A stretch of 64,000 nucleotides of DNA from Lysinibacillus sphaericus (GTDB lineage Bacteria > Bacillota > Bacilli > Bacillales_A > Planococcaceae). The notes under the pieces are model-generated. The model saw only the letters and a program-made list of their open reading frames with translations, did no database searches and was not told the DNA's origin. Made by a program: the position numbers and the translations under genes. Positions 26,769-35,141 of the stretch are shown piece after piece. The stretch is taken from contig NZ_SADV01000001.1 in the NCBI RefSeq assembly GCF_006864135.1, forward strand, positions 1-64,000, read 5' to 3'. Within the stretch, counting starts at the first letter, position 1; each line of letters begins with the position of its first letter.

Positions 26769-26964
26769 AAAGGTCTCCTTTTAATATTCTTATTTGTGTA
26801 AATATTAGCATAATAATGCAAGTTTTAAAATCACTACTAAATAATTATGCAATTGCGCTAGAAACGAAGATCATTTTCCATGTAACTTCACTCATCAGCA
26901 ATAATGGTAATGAACGTTTTGCAAATTGCTTTATCTCATAGGCACTTCCCAACAAACTCTTACT

Positions 26965-26995
26965 CAAAAAACGCCTGAGTCTTCAACCTCAGGCG
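26965..26995 (-). terminator. Terminator downstream of the lipoprotein gene
   Basis: Stem CGCCTGAG (26972-26979) with CTCAGGCG (26988-26995), followed on the minus strand by TTTTTTGAG. It is 180 bp past the lipoprotein stop. Confidence 0.7.
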
Positions 26996-27178
26996 CTTAA
27001 CATTTATACATTTTTACGAATCTATTTAAACCTATTTTGTTCACCGTATACTCTAAAACATAATCCATATGGGAGCATCCTACTATTCAAATGCCCTTCA
27101 CATGTTGGCTCTTAGTTTTAGCCCGTAACAAATTTAGTGAGGTAAAGCGGGTTATTCCATCACACCAATTAGAATTTG

Positions 27179-28006
27179 TTAATGGTAAAAAGCTGCAGCA
27201 ATTTCAAGTGCTTTTAGCGGCTCTTTGATTAAGTCAAGCGTATAGACAAGTTTTTCGTCCTGCCAAACAATTATATTTCCTGATTTATAAACATCTAAGC
27301 GCGCAAAACCATTTTGTTTTGGAATAGGAAGCATATGTGTTTCTAAAAACTGGACTGCCTGTTTTGCAAGCTTCACACCTGCATTTGGATTGTCAGTTCG
27401 TGTATGTGTCGCTAATGCCCATCGTCCCTCATTCCAACCAGTCCATAGCGAACCAGCTCCAGCATCCTGATAACCTATAATGTCATAACCAAGATCAACC
27501 TTTTGACCACCATTTTGACTATAGTTCACAAATGAAATTTGCTCATTTGCTACTTTAGCATTCGGATATTGCTTTACTACTAGTCTTGCAATAATCGTAG
27601 CTGTCTGTGAATTTTTAAGCTTTCTATCATTGATTGGCAAATACTCTTTACTTTCAAAAAATAGTACTTCAACTTGGTTTGCTTCTGCCTTCGTTGCTGC
27701 AGTTAAAAATGTACCTTTTGGTATAGGAAGTCCATTTGGTAAAATTATAGGTAAATTAGTTTTAAGCTGGTCCTTCAAATTTTTTAGTGCACCAGCTTGT
27801 GTATTAGAAGCTACTATGTTTCCTTTATTTGTTTTGGACGGTTCCTGTTTATTTTCATGTGATTGACGCTCTTCTTCTTGTGGCTTGTTTGACACGTTAG
27901 TTTGTTTTTCTTCTTGCGACTTTTTCGGCACAGGTTCTTCTTGATCAGAGCATGCACTTATTATACTGAAACTTAAAAACATGACAATGAAAAGTATTTT
28001 TTTCAT
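27179..28006 (-). CDS. Lipoprotein of unknown function
   Basis: A 275-residue lipoprotein. The signal peptide ends with lipobox ISAC, so Cys19 should be lipidated. A Gln/Glu/Lys/Ser-rich linker (about 20-65) precedes a globular C-terminal domain with ILPNGLPIPKGTFLTAATKAEANQV and WNEGRWALATHTR. I do not recognise the domain. The ATG follows AAAGGGGG. It is a single gene; the C-terminal domain recurs in Bacillus lipoproteins as far as I recall, without known role. Confidence 0.75.
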   Translation of the reverse strand: MKKILFIVMFLSFSIISACSDQEEPVPKKSQEEKQTNVSNKPQEEERQSHENKQEPSKTNKGNIVASNTQAGALKNLKDQLKTNLPIILPNGLPIPKGTFLTAATKAEANQVEVLFFESKEYLPINDRKLKNSQTATIIARLVVKQYPNAKVANEQISFVNYSQNGGQKVDLGYDIIGYQDAGAGSLWTGWNEGRWALATHTRTDNPNAGVKLAKQAVQFLETHMLPIPKQNGFARLDVYKSGNIIVWQDEKLVYTLDLIKEPLKALEIAAAFYH

Positions 28007-28054
28007 GGCATTGGCCCCCTTTATTTTTCCTATCCTTAATCAACTAAAACTTTG

Positions 28055-28227
28055 TTATTTAATTCGTTTCGTCAATTCATTAAACTTATAACCAGGCATA
28101 TCGTAATTCTTTACCTTTACTTTACGGTAAGAAAACCCATTATCTTTTATTTTCAAACCCCGAAGAGCAGTTTCATCATTGATTAATCCGTAAAACCTGT
28201 AAATTGTTAGCGTTCAATACAATTCAT
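28055..28227 (-). pseudogene. Small gene broken by a one-base frameshift
   Basis: AGGAGGT leads into ATG 28227, but the frame stops after six codons (MNCIER, TAA). Shifting one base opens a frame to TAA 28055 with about 51 convincing residues (YGLINDETALRGLKIKDNG, KVKNYDMPGYKFNELTKRIK). The original product would be about 57 residues. Family not recognised. Alternatively it is a sequencing error in the codon 6-7 region. Confidence 0.55.
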
Positions 28228-28650
28228 ATATCTACCTCCTAAAATTAGGATTCGGTTAGTAGACGTGAATTCATGACAATAGTTTCACCGTTTTCCAAAA
28301 AAATCTAATTTGAGGGTACTGCTAGCTACTATAAAGTTATAGAACTCTTTAGTTGCCGAAAGAAACTAAAGCTAAACCTATCCATTTGATTTCCCCTCTT
28401 AACCTTGATGTCTGAATTATAGACAAGTTTTCCTTTACAGATGAATGACTATTGTCCAACATTTATTGCTCTGTTCTTCCTTTTTCGTAGGAATAGAGAT
28501 TTCTGACTTACCTCTAGAATTGGATAAATTTCCCTATTACCATTAAACAGTTGATGTCGTTAGACCAAAAAGAAAAAGTTGTAATAAACTATTCAATTGA
28601 CCATTAGGATTTCACGATCCACCTGTTACGCTATTATGTGAGTTTCTCCC
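28228..28650. other. Intergenic, no gene seen
   Basis: AT-rich spacer between the broken small gene and the DUF1062-like gene terminator. No frame with a ribosome site stands out. Confidence 0.4.
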
Positions 28651-28651
28651 T

Positions 28652-28708
28652 CAAACAAAAGGTCGCACTGATGCAGGGAAATGTCTCCCTTCACCATGTT
28701 GCGACCTT
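28652..28708 (-). terminator. Terminator of the DUF1062/S4 gene
   Basis: Outer stem AAGGTCGCA (28659-28667) with TGCGACCTT (28700-28708) and inner AGGGA-TCCCT, followed on the minus strand by TTTTG. It is just after the gene stop. Confidence 0.75.
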
Positions 28709-28717
28709 GAAAGAAAT

Positions 28718-29218
28718 TTATTTGTCAATGTAAATAGAAATGCGTTCACCCTTTGACAATTTTGCACTAGGTTTAATGATTTGATCATTTAATTGAATCG
28801 TTCCATCTTCAATTTTCTTTATGATCTGTGATCGACTCCAATCTTCAATTTGAATTGCAAGCACTTTATCAATTCGGTGTTTGCCAATTACATCATCTAA
28901 TACAATGTATATCACCTTTATTCCTTGTTTTGCTAAGCTGATTATCGGAATCGTTGATAATATTGAAGCTTCTTCTTTCTGCTCCTCAACTTCAGCAACA
29001 TGCTCTGAGAACGTTTTATAAATAGCTAACTTTTTATTCCACGTATGATTTTTTTCGCATTTATATATTGCATATTGGTATATGTTTTTTCCATTTGCGT
29101 TATGCCTTCGTACATTTGTATCCGTAAAAACAGATATTCTCCCACACATTTTGCAGTGCTTCTTGACAGTTTGTTCTGGTATTTGAGAAAGTCTCCAGCG
29201 GAATGTAATATTTAACAT
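28718..29218 (-). CDS. DUF1062-like zinc-ribbon protein with C-terminal S4 domain
   Basis: A 166-residue protein. The N-terminal part (FRWRLSQIPEQTVKKHCKMCGR, YAIYKCEKNHTWNKKL) matches the DUF1062 layout with a CxxC pair and a later Cys. The C-terminal 50 residues (RIDKVLAIQIEDWSRSQIIKKI, IQLNDQIIKPSAKLSKGERISI) form an S4-type RNA-binding fold. AGAGGTGA lies 7 nt before the ATG at 29218. An RNA-related role is suggested only by the S4 domain. Single gene with its own terminator. Confidence 0.7.
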   Translation of the reverse strand: MLNITFRWRLSQIPEQTVKKHCKMCGRISVFTDTNVRRHNANGKNIYQYAIYKCEKNHTWNKKLAIYKTFSEHVAEVEEQKEEASILSTIPIISLAKQGIKVIYIVLDDVIGKHRIDKVLAIQIEDWSRSQIIKKIEDGTIQLNDQIIKPSAKLSKGERISIYIDK

Positions 29219-29299
29219 TAATCCTTCACCTCTTAAGATAAAGGTACGCAAGCATCTATTTGGATATCTCGCAGTACAATGTAAAATTTATTGTTTAAA

Positions 29300-29330
29300 T
29301 AAAAAAGGAGATCCTAAACAAGGACCTCCT
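29300..29330 (-). terminator. Orphan terminator-like hairpin
   Basis: Stem AGGAGATCCT (29306-29315) with AGGACCTCCT (29321-29330, one wobble) followed by a minus-strand T-run. No intact minus-strand gene ends here, so it is perhaps a relic. Confidence 0.5.
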
Positions 29331-29398
29331 GACGCATTGAGACTACAGGGTTGCTTGGTTCCTTTGTAATGAGAAAAATGGGCATACTACCCCCTTGA

Positions 29399-29680
29399 AA
29401 AAAACATTGTTTTTTTGAGGATAATGCTATCCAATTTATTGATCATTACAAAGTAAAGTTTGGCATACGTGTTCTCCTGTATCCTTTCTATCCAAATAGG
29501 GTTATTCCAATATTACCATATACTTACACACAAATACAATTGGAGTGTTATTCAATTATTGATATTGCTAAAAATTCACAGCCCGATTTACCCGAGGAAT
29601 TCAAATTGTCCGAAAGTTATGCCCTGATATATCATAAGCACCGTTTTGAAAACAACATAAAACAGTTTTATTTAAAATAA
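29399..29680 (+). pseudogene. Coding-like fragment without a start codon
   Basis: An open frame of 93 codons from a TGA (29396) to TAA 29680. Composition is protein-like (FGIRVLLYPFYPNRVIPIL, NSQPDLPEEFKLSESYALI, HKHRFENNIKQFYLK), but there is no ATG, GTG or usable TTG with a ribosome site at its beginning. It is probably the 3' remnant of a lost gene. The family is not recognised. Confidence 0.35.
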
Positions 29681-29869
29681 AAACCTATCCCTTTAGAGCT
29701 CACAATGTTATAGCATTGATTCTTGTTAACGCACTCAACACCAATCATCTTCCAATTTCAAATCGTCATCATTTTCTTTTCTAAAAATACTTAAAAACAA
29801 CTAGATAATTATCAATATTGTTCTCGAATACTATGAATACTATAAATTAAAGAAAGGAGGGAAATAATT

Positions 29870-29980
29870 ATGTCTTGTGGTAGTGGTAGTGGTTATGGTA
29901 CAGGTTCAGCATTTGCGTTAATTGTTGTTCTGTTCATTCTTCTAATTATTGTCGGCGCTAGTTTCATGAGAGTCTATTAA
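29870..29980 (+). CDS. YjcZ-family small spore protein
   Basis: A 36-residue protein, Gly/Ser-rich start (SCGSGSGYGTG) then one hydrophobic helix ending in a short FMRVY tail. This is the YjcZ family of tiny sporulation-associated proteins of Bacillaceae, often found in many copies and linked to the spore coat. AAAGGAGG lies 9 nt upstream of the ATG. A terminator follows at 30054. Confidence 0.85.
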   Translation: MSCGSGSGYGTGSAFALIVVLFILLIIVGASFMRVY

Positions 29981-30053
29981 TACCCAACACCGCCCCCTAA
30001 TGCTCATAACTATTGGAAGGTCATAATAATTTAACCTTTCACATTCAAATACT

Positions 30054-30090
30054 AAGGGTCATTATCCTCCGGTGACCCTTTTAAATTTTC
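30054..30090 (+). terminator. Terminator of the yjcZ-like gene
   Basis: Stem AAGGGTCA (30054-30061) with TGACCCTT (30073-30080), then TTAAATTTT. Confidence 0.75.
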
Positions 30091-30196
30091 CTCTGTCTCT
30101 ATCATACTCAACCCTCAAATGCTAAAAAAACAACTATAACTTGGTTAGATACAGTAAAAAGCCGTCTTACTAAAGGGCTCAAGCCGCCATGTTGGG

Positions 30197-30322
30197 TCTT
30201 CTCTCCATATTTTGACTCTTCTATCCATGATTCTGATTGTTCTATCCACGATTTTGGCTCTTCTATCCACGATTCTGATTGTTCTATCCACGATTTTAGC
30301 TCTACTATCCATAACTTCGCCT
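30197..30322. repeat. 21-bp tandem repeat array (six units)
   Basis: Six units exactly 21 bp apart with consensus TCTTCTATCCACGATTCTGAT; alternate units share third-position changes (GGC/GAT endings). Minus-strand frames through it read repeats such as ESWIEE or RAKIVDRTI, but none has a credible start, so it is treated as non-coding. Confidence 0.85.
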
Positions 30323-30457
30323 GAAGCGTGAAACACTTCATCTGCTTTCAAATATTAAATAAACGGTATTAGAACTTGTAGCATGACGTAAAATGTTGAA
30401 TCCACTATTCCAATACTGCCCAAGATGAAACATATCCAAAATATTGTTAATGCCCCG

Positions 30458-30697
30458 AAAATCTCTAATACCTGATTTCAATGAAAAATAACCCGTTACG
30501 ATCTCCGCAACTGAATATTTAAACGCGATTAATTCCGATAAAAATTCCCCACGAACTAAATTCATCATACGATCTAAAATATGAACTCGGTTTGGCGATG
30601 CCATTTACTGCCACTGAGTCTGAAGGTAATAAAATAGCCATTAAAGCAAAGACAGCAGCTAAAGGAATTATCCAGTGTACAAACAGACCACCAATAA
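30458..30697 (-). pseudogene. Remnant of a CPA1-type Na+/H+ antiporter
   Basis: Two minus-strand frames joined by a frameshift near 30600-30640. The upstream one reads HWIIPLAAVFALMAILLPSD-SVAV, matching the WxLPLxxAFALxAILSPTDPVAV helix of NhaP/NhaG antiporters. The downstream one reads RVHILDRMMNLVRGE, LIAFKYSVAEIVTGYFSL, matching the ILEGESLxND-GLVAFxxAVAxVVTGxFS helix. The critical ND is lost (ELI here). About 75 residues remain of an original of 500 or more. Confidence 0.6.
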
Positions 30698-30896
30698 TAC
30701 GTTAATTACACTAAAACAATCGCGTCAAATTTTCGCAAAAATCAATTTATTGTGTTATGCTTTTCCTTAGCAAAAAAAGGAGGTACAGTCCAATGGTAAA
30801 AAAGTAAAATGAGAAAATCTTAAATTATGTTTTTTCCAACAAACATGTAGATTTTCTCTTTCATAGAATTAATATCTAATGTAAAGGAGAAATAAC

Positions 30897-31745
30897 ATGT
30901 TAAATAAATTAAGTGATACTATTTATTATTTACCAAATCAAAATGATAATGAACGACCAACGTTAGGATTGGTGTGTGGTGACCAATGTAGTCTAATTAT
31001 AGATGCTGGCAATTCAACTCAACATGCTAAAGATTTTTTACTTGAAATCGACAAATTAGATGTACCACCTATCAAATATTTGGTAATTACACATGCTCAT
31101 TGGGATCACTTCCTTGGTATGAATGAATTTGAAGCAACTGTTATCGTTAATAGTCGAACAAACGAATTGTTAAAAGAATGGCAAAGTTATAGGTTTGATG
31201 ATAATTCGCTTCAAAAATATGTAAAAGCTAATAAGATAAGTGCTCAGGATATGGAGATTATACAAGCTAATATACCAAAAAGAGATAGTTTTAAATTGAA
31301 TTCTCCGGATGTAATCTTTGAAAATACATTAACCATTGATTTAGGTAATAAAGTTTGCCTAATTGAAAAAATTAGAAGTACTCATACAGACGACTCTACG
31401 ATTATTTATATTCCGGATGAAAAAGTTGTTTTTTTAGGTGATTCCGCATATTGTACAACAACAAATGGCCTATTTCATTTCAAGCAATCATTATTATTAC
31501 CTATGATTCAAGACATTAAAAAATATAATGCTGAATGGTTCTTACTTGGTCATGAATCGATCTGTGATTCCAATGAAATGAATATTTATTGGGAAGAGTT
31601 AACAACAGCTAGTCAAGCTGTAAAATCAACCTCATTAGAAACTGCTATTAAGTGCTTTAAGGTAGAAAATAAAAGAGACCCCAATGATAATGAATTATTT
31701 TTCTTAAAAGCATTTGTTAATGACCGTATAAATCAATCACAATAA
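30897..31745 (+). CDS. Metallo-beta-lactamase-fold hydrolase
   Basis: A 282-residue MBL-fold protein. The zinc motif is THAHWDHFLG (HxHxDH), followed by STHTDDSTIIYI (metal His), VFLGDSAY (bridging Asp) and a late His in LLGHES. N-terminal LIIDAGNS is the usual second strand. AAAGGAG precedes the ATG. The substrate is unknown; such proteins include thioesterases, lactonases and nucleases, and nothing points specifically to beta-lactams. Convergent with the ABC-F gene. Confidence 0.88.
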   Translation: MLNKLSDTIYYLPNQNDNERPTLGLVCGDQCSLIIDAGNSTQHAKDFLLEIDKLDVPPIKYLVITHAHWDHFLGMNEFEATVIVNSRTNELLKEWQSYRFDDNSLQKYVKANKISAQDMEIIQANIPKRDSFKLNSPDVIFENTLTIDLGNKVCLIEKIRSTHTDDSTIIYIPDEKVVFLGDSAYCTTTNGLFHFKQSLLLPMIQDIKKYNAEWFLLGHESICDSNEMNIYWEELTTASQAVKSTSLETAIKCFKVENKRDPNDNELFFLKAFVNDRINQSQ

Positions 31746-31893
31746 TTGATTAATAGCCACCTCCTTTAACCTTTTGGCATACCAGTTCCCTCAGCATACT
31801 GAGTTGTGGCTAATTTCATACCTTTGTCCACATTCTTTTTATTGTTTAAAATAAAGTTTATACAACTCAAAATCCGGTATTTTACGATAAATA

Positions 31894-31938
31894 AAAGAAT
31901 CCATTTTGAAAAAAAGATTGTTTCAAAATGGATTCTTT
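31894..31938. terminator. Bidirectional terminator
   Basis: A 16-bp perfect stem (31896-31911 with 31921-31936) between convergent genes, A-rich on the left and T-rich on the right. Confidence 0.88.
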
Positions 31939-31965
31939 AATTACATATTAATTTTTCAAATTTAG

Positions 31966-33444
31966 CTACATAGATATAGTTTTGGTTGCAACTGTTTGTT
32001 GAAATGCTCGATCATGCTCAACAAAAACCATTGTAGGATTAAATTTTTTAATAAGCTCTTCAATCTGCATGCGCGAATAAATATCAATAAAATTCAATGG
32101 TTCATCCCAAATATAGATATGCGCTTTTTCACATAAACTTTTGGCTATAAGTAGCTTTTTCTTTTGTCCACCAGAATAATGAGAAATATCTTTCTCAAAT
32201 TGAATTCGGTCAAAGTCCATCTTACGTAGGATAGATTTAAATAACGTTTCATCAATCCCATGCTCTTCAATAAAGTCCGTTAACATTCCCTTCAAATGAG
32301 AAGTATCTTGTTGGACATAGGAAATAATAAGTTCTGAACTTACATACATCGAGCCCGTATGCTGTATCGGATTTCCTAGAATTAGTTTGAGGATGCTACT
32401 TTTTCCGCTTCCATTCTTGCCATCCAGCACAATTCTGTCACCTTGTTCCAGTTTAAAGCTTATTGGCTTATTCACTATTTGGTCATCGTACTGAACAGAC
32501 ACATCAGCCAAAACAATCAATTCATTTGAATGAAACGCCAATGATTCTAATTTTAATGACTCCGTTTTTTCCACATTTTTCAGCAGTTTTGACTTTTCCT
32601 CAATAGCTTTTTGTTGCCTTGATTCAAGGTTTTTTGCTCTCTTCATCATCTTTGCTGCTTTATGTCCTACAAAACCTTTGTCTAACTTAGAACCTGAATT
32701 CGTTGTTCCATTTTTGGAAGCTTCCACTTGATTTGACCAACCTGATGTACGCTTTGAAGACTGTTTTAATCTCCCTATATCTTTTTGTAAACGCTCATTA
32801 GTTGACTCTTCGTGTTCCTGCTGTCTATCAAAATTTAACTTCCAAGAAGAATAGTTACCACTTTGAACTTCAATATTGGCCCTATTTATAGATAGAATAT
32901 GGTCAACGCATCCATCTAAAAAGATTCTGTCATGTGAAATTAAGATAAACCCTTTTTTCTTCCTTAAATATTCAGAGACCATCTTTCGTGCTTCCGTGTC
33001 TAGATGGTTGGTTGGCTCATCAATTAATAGAAATTGACCTTCCGTCAAAAAAAGTGCAGCAAGCAACACCTTTGTTTGTTCTCCATTTGACAATGTTTTA
33101 AAAGGTCGATACATGACCTCGGCATCAACGTCTAGATAGGATATTTCACGAAGAATTTCCCAATCTTCTGCTTGGGGGCAAATTTCTTCCATGATTTCAT
33201 GCGTATACTTGTTTTTATCCGAAACTGGATAAGGGAAATAATTAAATTCCACTGAAGAAATGATGTTCCCACTATACTCATAATTCCCTAATAATAAATT
33301 AAAAAATGTTGTTTTTCCTCGTCCATTTCGACCGATAAATCCAAGTTTCCAATCCGTATCTAGTTGAAAGTTTACATTTTCAAAAATATTGTCAAAGCTA
33401 CTTGGATAAGAAAAAGTTAAATTTTGAACTTGTATCATTGACAT
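31966..33444 (-). CDS. ABC-F ribosomal protection protein, Lsa-type
   Basis: A 492-residue protein with two ATPase domains and no membrane spans. Lsa-type ABC-F proteins dislodge lincosamides, streptogramin A and pleuromutilins from the 50S peptidyl-transferase centre. Domain 1 has Walker A GRNGRGKTT, signature LSNGEQ and Walker B LLIDEPTNHLD. A long basic coiled linker holds the antibiotic-resistance loop (about 190-300). Domain 2 has GKNGSGKSS, signature YSGGQKKK and IYIWDEPLNFID. The opening IQVQNLTFSYPSSFDNIFENV is Lsa-like. AAAGGAGGA lies 6 nt before ATG 33444. A long leader with hairpins and small ORFs precedes it. Drug spectrum is inferred from family. Confidence 0.88.
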   Translation of the reverse strand: MSMIQVQNLTFSYPSSFDNIFENVNFQLDTDWKLGFIGRNGRGKTTFFNLLLGNYEYSGNIISSVEFNYFPYPVSDKNKYTHEIMEEICPQAEDWEILREISYLDVDAEVMYRPFKTLSNGEQTKVLLAALFLTEGQFLLIDEPTNHLDTEARKMVSEYLRKKKGFILISHDRIFLDGCVDHILSINRANIEVQSGNYSSWKLNFDRQQEHEESTNERLQKDIGRLKQSSKRTSGWSNQVEASKNGTTNSGSKLDKGFVGHKAAKMMKRAKNLESRQQKAIEEKSKLLKNVEKTESLKLESLAFHSNELIVLADVSVQYDDQIVNKPISFKLEQGDRIVLDGKNGSGKSSILKLILGNPIQHTGSMYVSSELIISYVQQDTSHLKGMLTDFIEEHGIDETLFKSILRKMDFDRIQFEKDISHYSGGQKKKLLIAKSLCEKAHIYIWDEPLNFIDIYSRMQIEELIKKFNPTMVFVEHDRAFQQTVATKTISM

Positions 33445-33539
33445 GATAAATCCTCCTTTGTATATCAATTCTTTTTACTTTTTTATACAAAGTCGGCATA
33501 TCCATCCATTGTAAATTTCTCCGTATAAGTTGATGGATA

Positions 33540-33593
33540 TTAACGACTTGTACGGAGTAATACATGCGTAACAATAGTGTCTGAATCGCTCAT
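33540..33593 (-). CDS. Leader peptide 2 upstream of the lsa-type gene
   Basis: A 17-codon ORF (MSDSDTIVTHVLLRTSR) with AAAGGAG 8 nt upstream, ending 95 bp before lsa. Its 3' half lies in a hairpin arm: 33519-33530 can pair with 33546-33557 (11 of 12), while 33498-33506 pairs perfectly with 33532-33540. The two pairings cross, so only one can form at a time in a simple fold. Ribosome stalling on this ORF would choose between them. Confidence 0.6.
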   Translation of the reverse strand: MSDSDTIVTHVLLRTSR

Positions 33594-33660
33594 TTTTTTC
33601 TCTCCTTTGTTTTTGATTTATGTTACAGACTAAAAAAAATTGTCTTAACTATGAGAGCAT

Positions 33661-33693
33661 AAAAAATCCTCCCAATTTGAAATTGGAAGGATT
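33661..33693 (-). terminator. Attenuator terminator in the lsa leader
   Basis: A 13-bp stem with one wobble (33665-33677 with 33681-33693) and 3-nt loop, followed on the minus strand by TTTTTT: a strong intrinsic terminator about 220 nt upstream of lsa. An 11-nt sequence just upstream in the RNA (33779-33789) is perfectly complementary to 33688-33698, which covers the 5' arm, so it can act as antiterminator. Confidence 0.75.
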
Positions 33694-33839
33694 AGTCTTT
33701 CACTTATACTAAATAAGTGCTCTTTTTTGCCATTGGAACCATGACAAATAAAACGTAAACTGATTTATAAAAATGGACAGACTAATCCTATATTTTGTAA
33801 TTTGAAGTTTGAAGTTGTTCATTTCAAATAAAAATATAG
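33688..33839 (-). promoter_or_regulatory. Antiterminator and anti-antiterminator pairings of the lsa leader
   Basis: Antiterminator: 33779-33789 pairs with 33688-33698 (11 bp). Competing stem: 33788-33796 pairs with 33831-33839 (9 bp) and overlaps the antiterminator by two bases. A third small hairpin (33701-33719) lies between. The order after a four-codon ORF is that of ribosome-mediated attenuation. Inferred from sequence only. Confidence 0.5.
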
Positions 33840-33844
33840 TTTAG

Positions 33845-33859
33845 TTAATCATCGTCCAT
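33845..33859 (-). CDS. Four-codon upstream ORF (leader 1) of the lsa-type gene
   Basis: ATG GAC GAT GAT TAA (MDDD), with GAGAGGA 7 nt upstream. The alternative ATG at 33863 (MNGR) is only 3 nt from the ribosome site. Very short upstream ORFs are known for antibiotic-sensing attenuators, for example that of the Listeria ABC-F gene lmo0919. Confidence 0.45.
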   Translation of the reverse strand: MDDD

Positions 33860-33888
33860 TCATCAGTCCTCTCATAATTTGTATTTTC

Positions 33889-33917
33889 ATTTTACCAAAT
33901 TTTTTTATGAAATACAA
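33889..33917 (-). promoter_or_regulatory. Promoter of the lsa-type gene
   Basis: On the minus strand, -35 TTGTAT (33917-33912), 17-bp spacer, -10 TAAAAT (33894-33889). It starts a leader of roughly 440 nt and lies just past the end of the cfr-type gene. Confidence 0.6.
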
Positions 33918-33941
33918 TTCAACATTCTTCTTCATTTCAAA

Positions 33942-35000
33942 TTACTGCTTGTTGCTCCTTTGGTAATTGCCATACAATTGACCACAAGCTGCATCGATAT
34001 CAATGCCAAATTGACTTCTAATGGTCACATTAATATCTGATGATTTTAATTTTTTGTAAAAATTCACAACATGACTTTCATTAATTTCGCCGTATCTTAA
34101 AGGAGAACTAACAGTTGGGTTATACCTGATTAAATTTACATGATATAAACGTCCTTCTTTATATCGACCTTTTAATAAACTTACTACTTCTTTAGCATGG
34201 TCAATAGAATCATTTACACCAGGTAACATTACATAAGCTATATATACTTTTCTTGATGTTGTTCGAATATGCTCATCTAATGTGTCCATCACATCTAATA
34301 ATGGATACCTATCATTAATCGGCATCAACTTACTTCGTTGTTCATTAAATGGGGAATGTAACGAAAACGTCAAATTGACTTGCGGATAATTCAGAGTCAT
34401 TTTTTTTATACTTGGAATAATACCAATAGTTGAAATAGATATTCTACGAGGGCTGAAAGCAAACAACATAGGATCAGTAAGTACATCCAAGGCATCAAAA
34501 ACTTGTACATTGGCTAATGCTTCTCCCATCCCCATAAAAGAAATACTATCGATGGAGTGACCTTGTAGGTAAAAATAGAGGATTTGGTCAGTTATTTCAT
34601 CTGACGTTAAATTTCTTTTTAATCCAATATCACCTGTTGCACAAAATTTACACCCAAAATTACATCCGCATTGAGAAGATATACAAAATGACTCCCACCC
34701 AGCTTTATACTTCATATTTACCGTTTCTATTTTTTCATTTCCTGAAATCTCAAATAAAACTTTAGTGACTTGCTCAGATTGTTGTTCCTTTAAAGGAGAA
34801 GCATCTAAAATAGACTCTCCAAATTCCTTAATTAAAATTTCTCTTAACGACTTTGGAAGTACATTAATTTCGTAGAATTTATTTATTCTTTCTTTAAAAA
34901 TGGCATTCAATATTTGTTTCATTCTAAAGTTAGGATAATTATGTTCCTTTAATAATTCTTCTATTCTTTTATACTTATTGTTTAGTTTTACTTGCATCAT
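33942..35000 (-). CDS. Cfr-family 23S rRNA (adenine2503-C8) methyltransferase
   Basis: A 352-residue radical SAM enzyme. The FeS motif is CGCNFGCKFCATG (CxxxCxxC), and the conserved methyl-carrying Cys is in DAACGQLYG. Long blocks read like staphylococcal Cfr: VETVNMKYKAGWESFCISSQ (here IETV), LTSDEITDQILYF, ISFMGMGEALAN, PRRISISTIGIIPSIKK, SHSPFNEQRSKLMPINDRYP-type and IRSQFGIDIDAACGQLYGNYQ. This favours Cfr over the housekeeping RlmN. Cfr methylates C8 of A2503 and protects against five peptidyl-transferase drug classes (PhLOPSA). The start at ATG 35000 follows GGAAGGA; the longer frame begins in the leader terminator. Activity here is inferred. Confidence 0.85.
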   Translation of the reverse strand: MMQVKLNNKYKRIEELLKEHNYPNFRMKQILNAIFKERINKFYEINVLPKSLREILIKEFGESILDASPLKEQQSEQVTKVLFEISGNEKIETVNMKYKAGWESFCISSQCGCNFGCKFCATGDIGLKRNLTSDEITDQILYFYLQGHSIDSISFMGMGEALANVQVFDALDVLTDPMLFAFSPRRISISTIGIIPSIKKMTLNYPQVNLTFSLHSPFNEQRSKLMPINDRYPLLDVMDTLDEHIRTTSRKVYIAYVMLPGVNDSIDHAKEVVSLLKGRYKEGRLYHVNLIRYNPTVSSPLRYGEINESHVVNFYKKLKSSDINVTIRSQFGIDIDAACGQLYGNYQRSNKQ

Positions 35001-35070
35001 TCTCATTCCTTCCATAAGCTCTCTATTTTTATAGGAGTAAATTGAAAGGAGTTGTCTATGCCTTAAACAC

Positions 35071-35097
35071 AAAAAAACACCGATAAAATTATCGGTG
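35071..35097 (-). terminator. Attenuator terminator upstream of the cfr-type gene
   Basis: Stem CACCGATAA (35078-35086) with TTATCGGTG (35089-35097) and 2-nt loop, then seven T on the minus strand, 70 nt before the gene start and 44 nt after the leader ORF stop. Confidence 0.78.
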
Positions 35098-35141
35098 CTG
35101 AACTTTAAATAAAAAAATAATGCACAAATAAATAAAAGACT

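Noticed and set aside
29399..29680. Startless frame as a ComK fragment
   Set aside because: A faint resemblance near SY-FEN-Q was considered, but no other ComK landmark is present.
30108..30351. Minus-strand repeat-protein frames (ESWIEE / RAKIVDRTI)
   Set aside because: Created by the 21-bp array; two frames are equally open, neither has a credible ribosome site or a conserved start.
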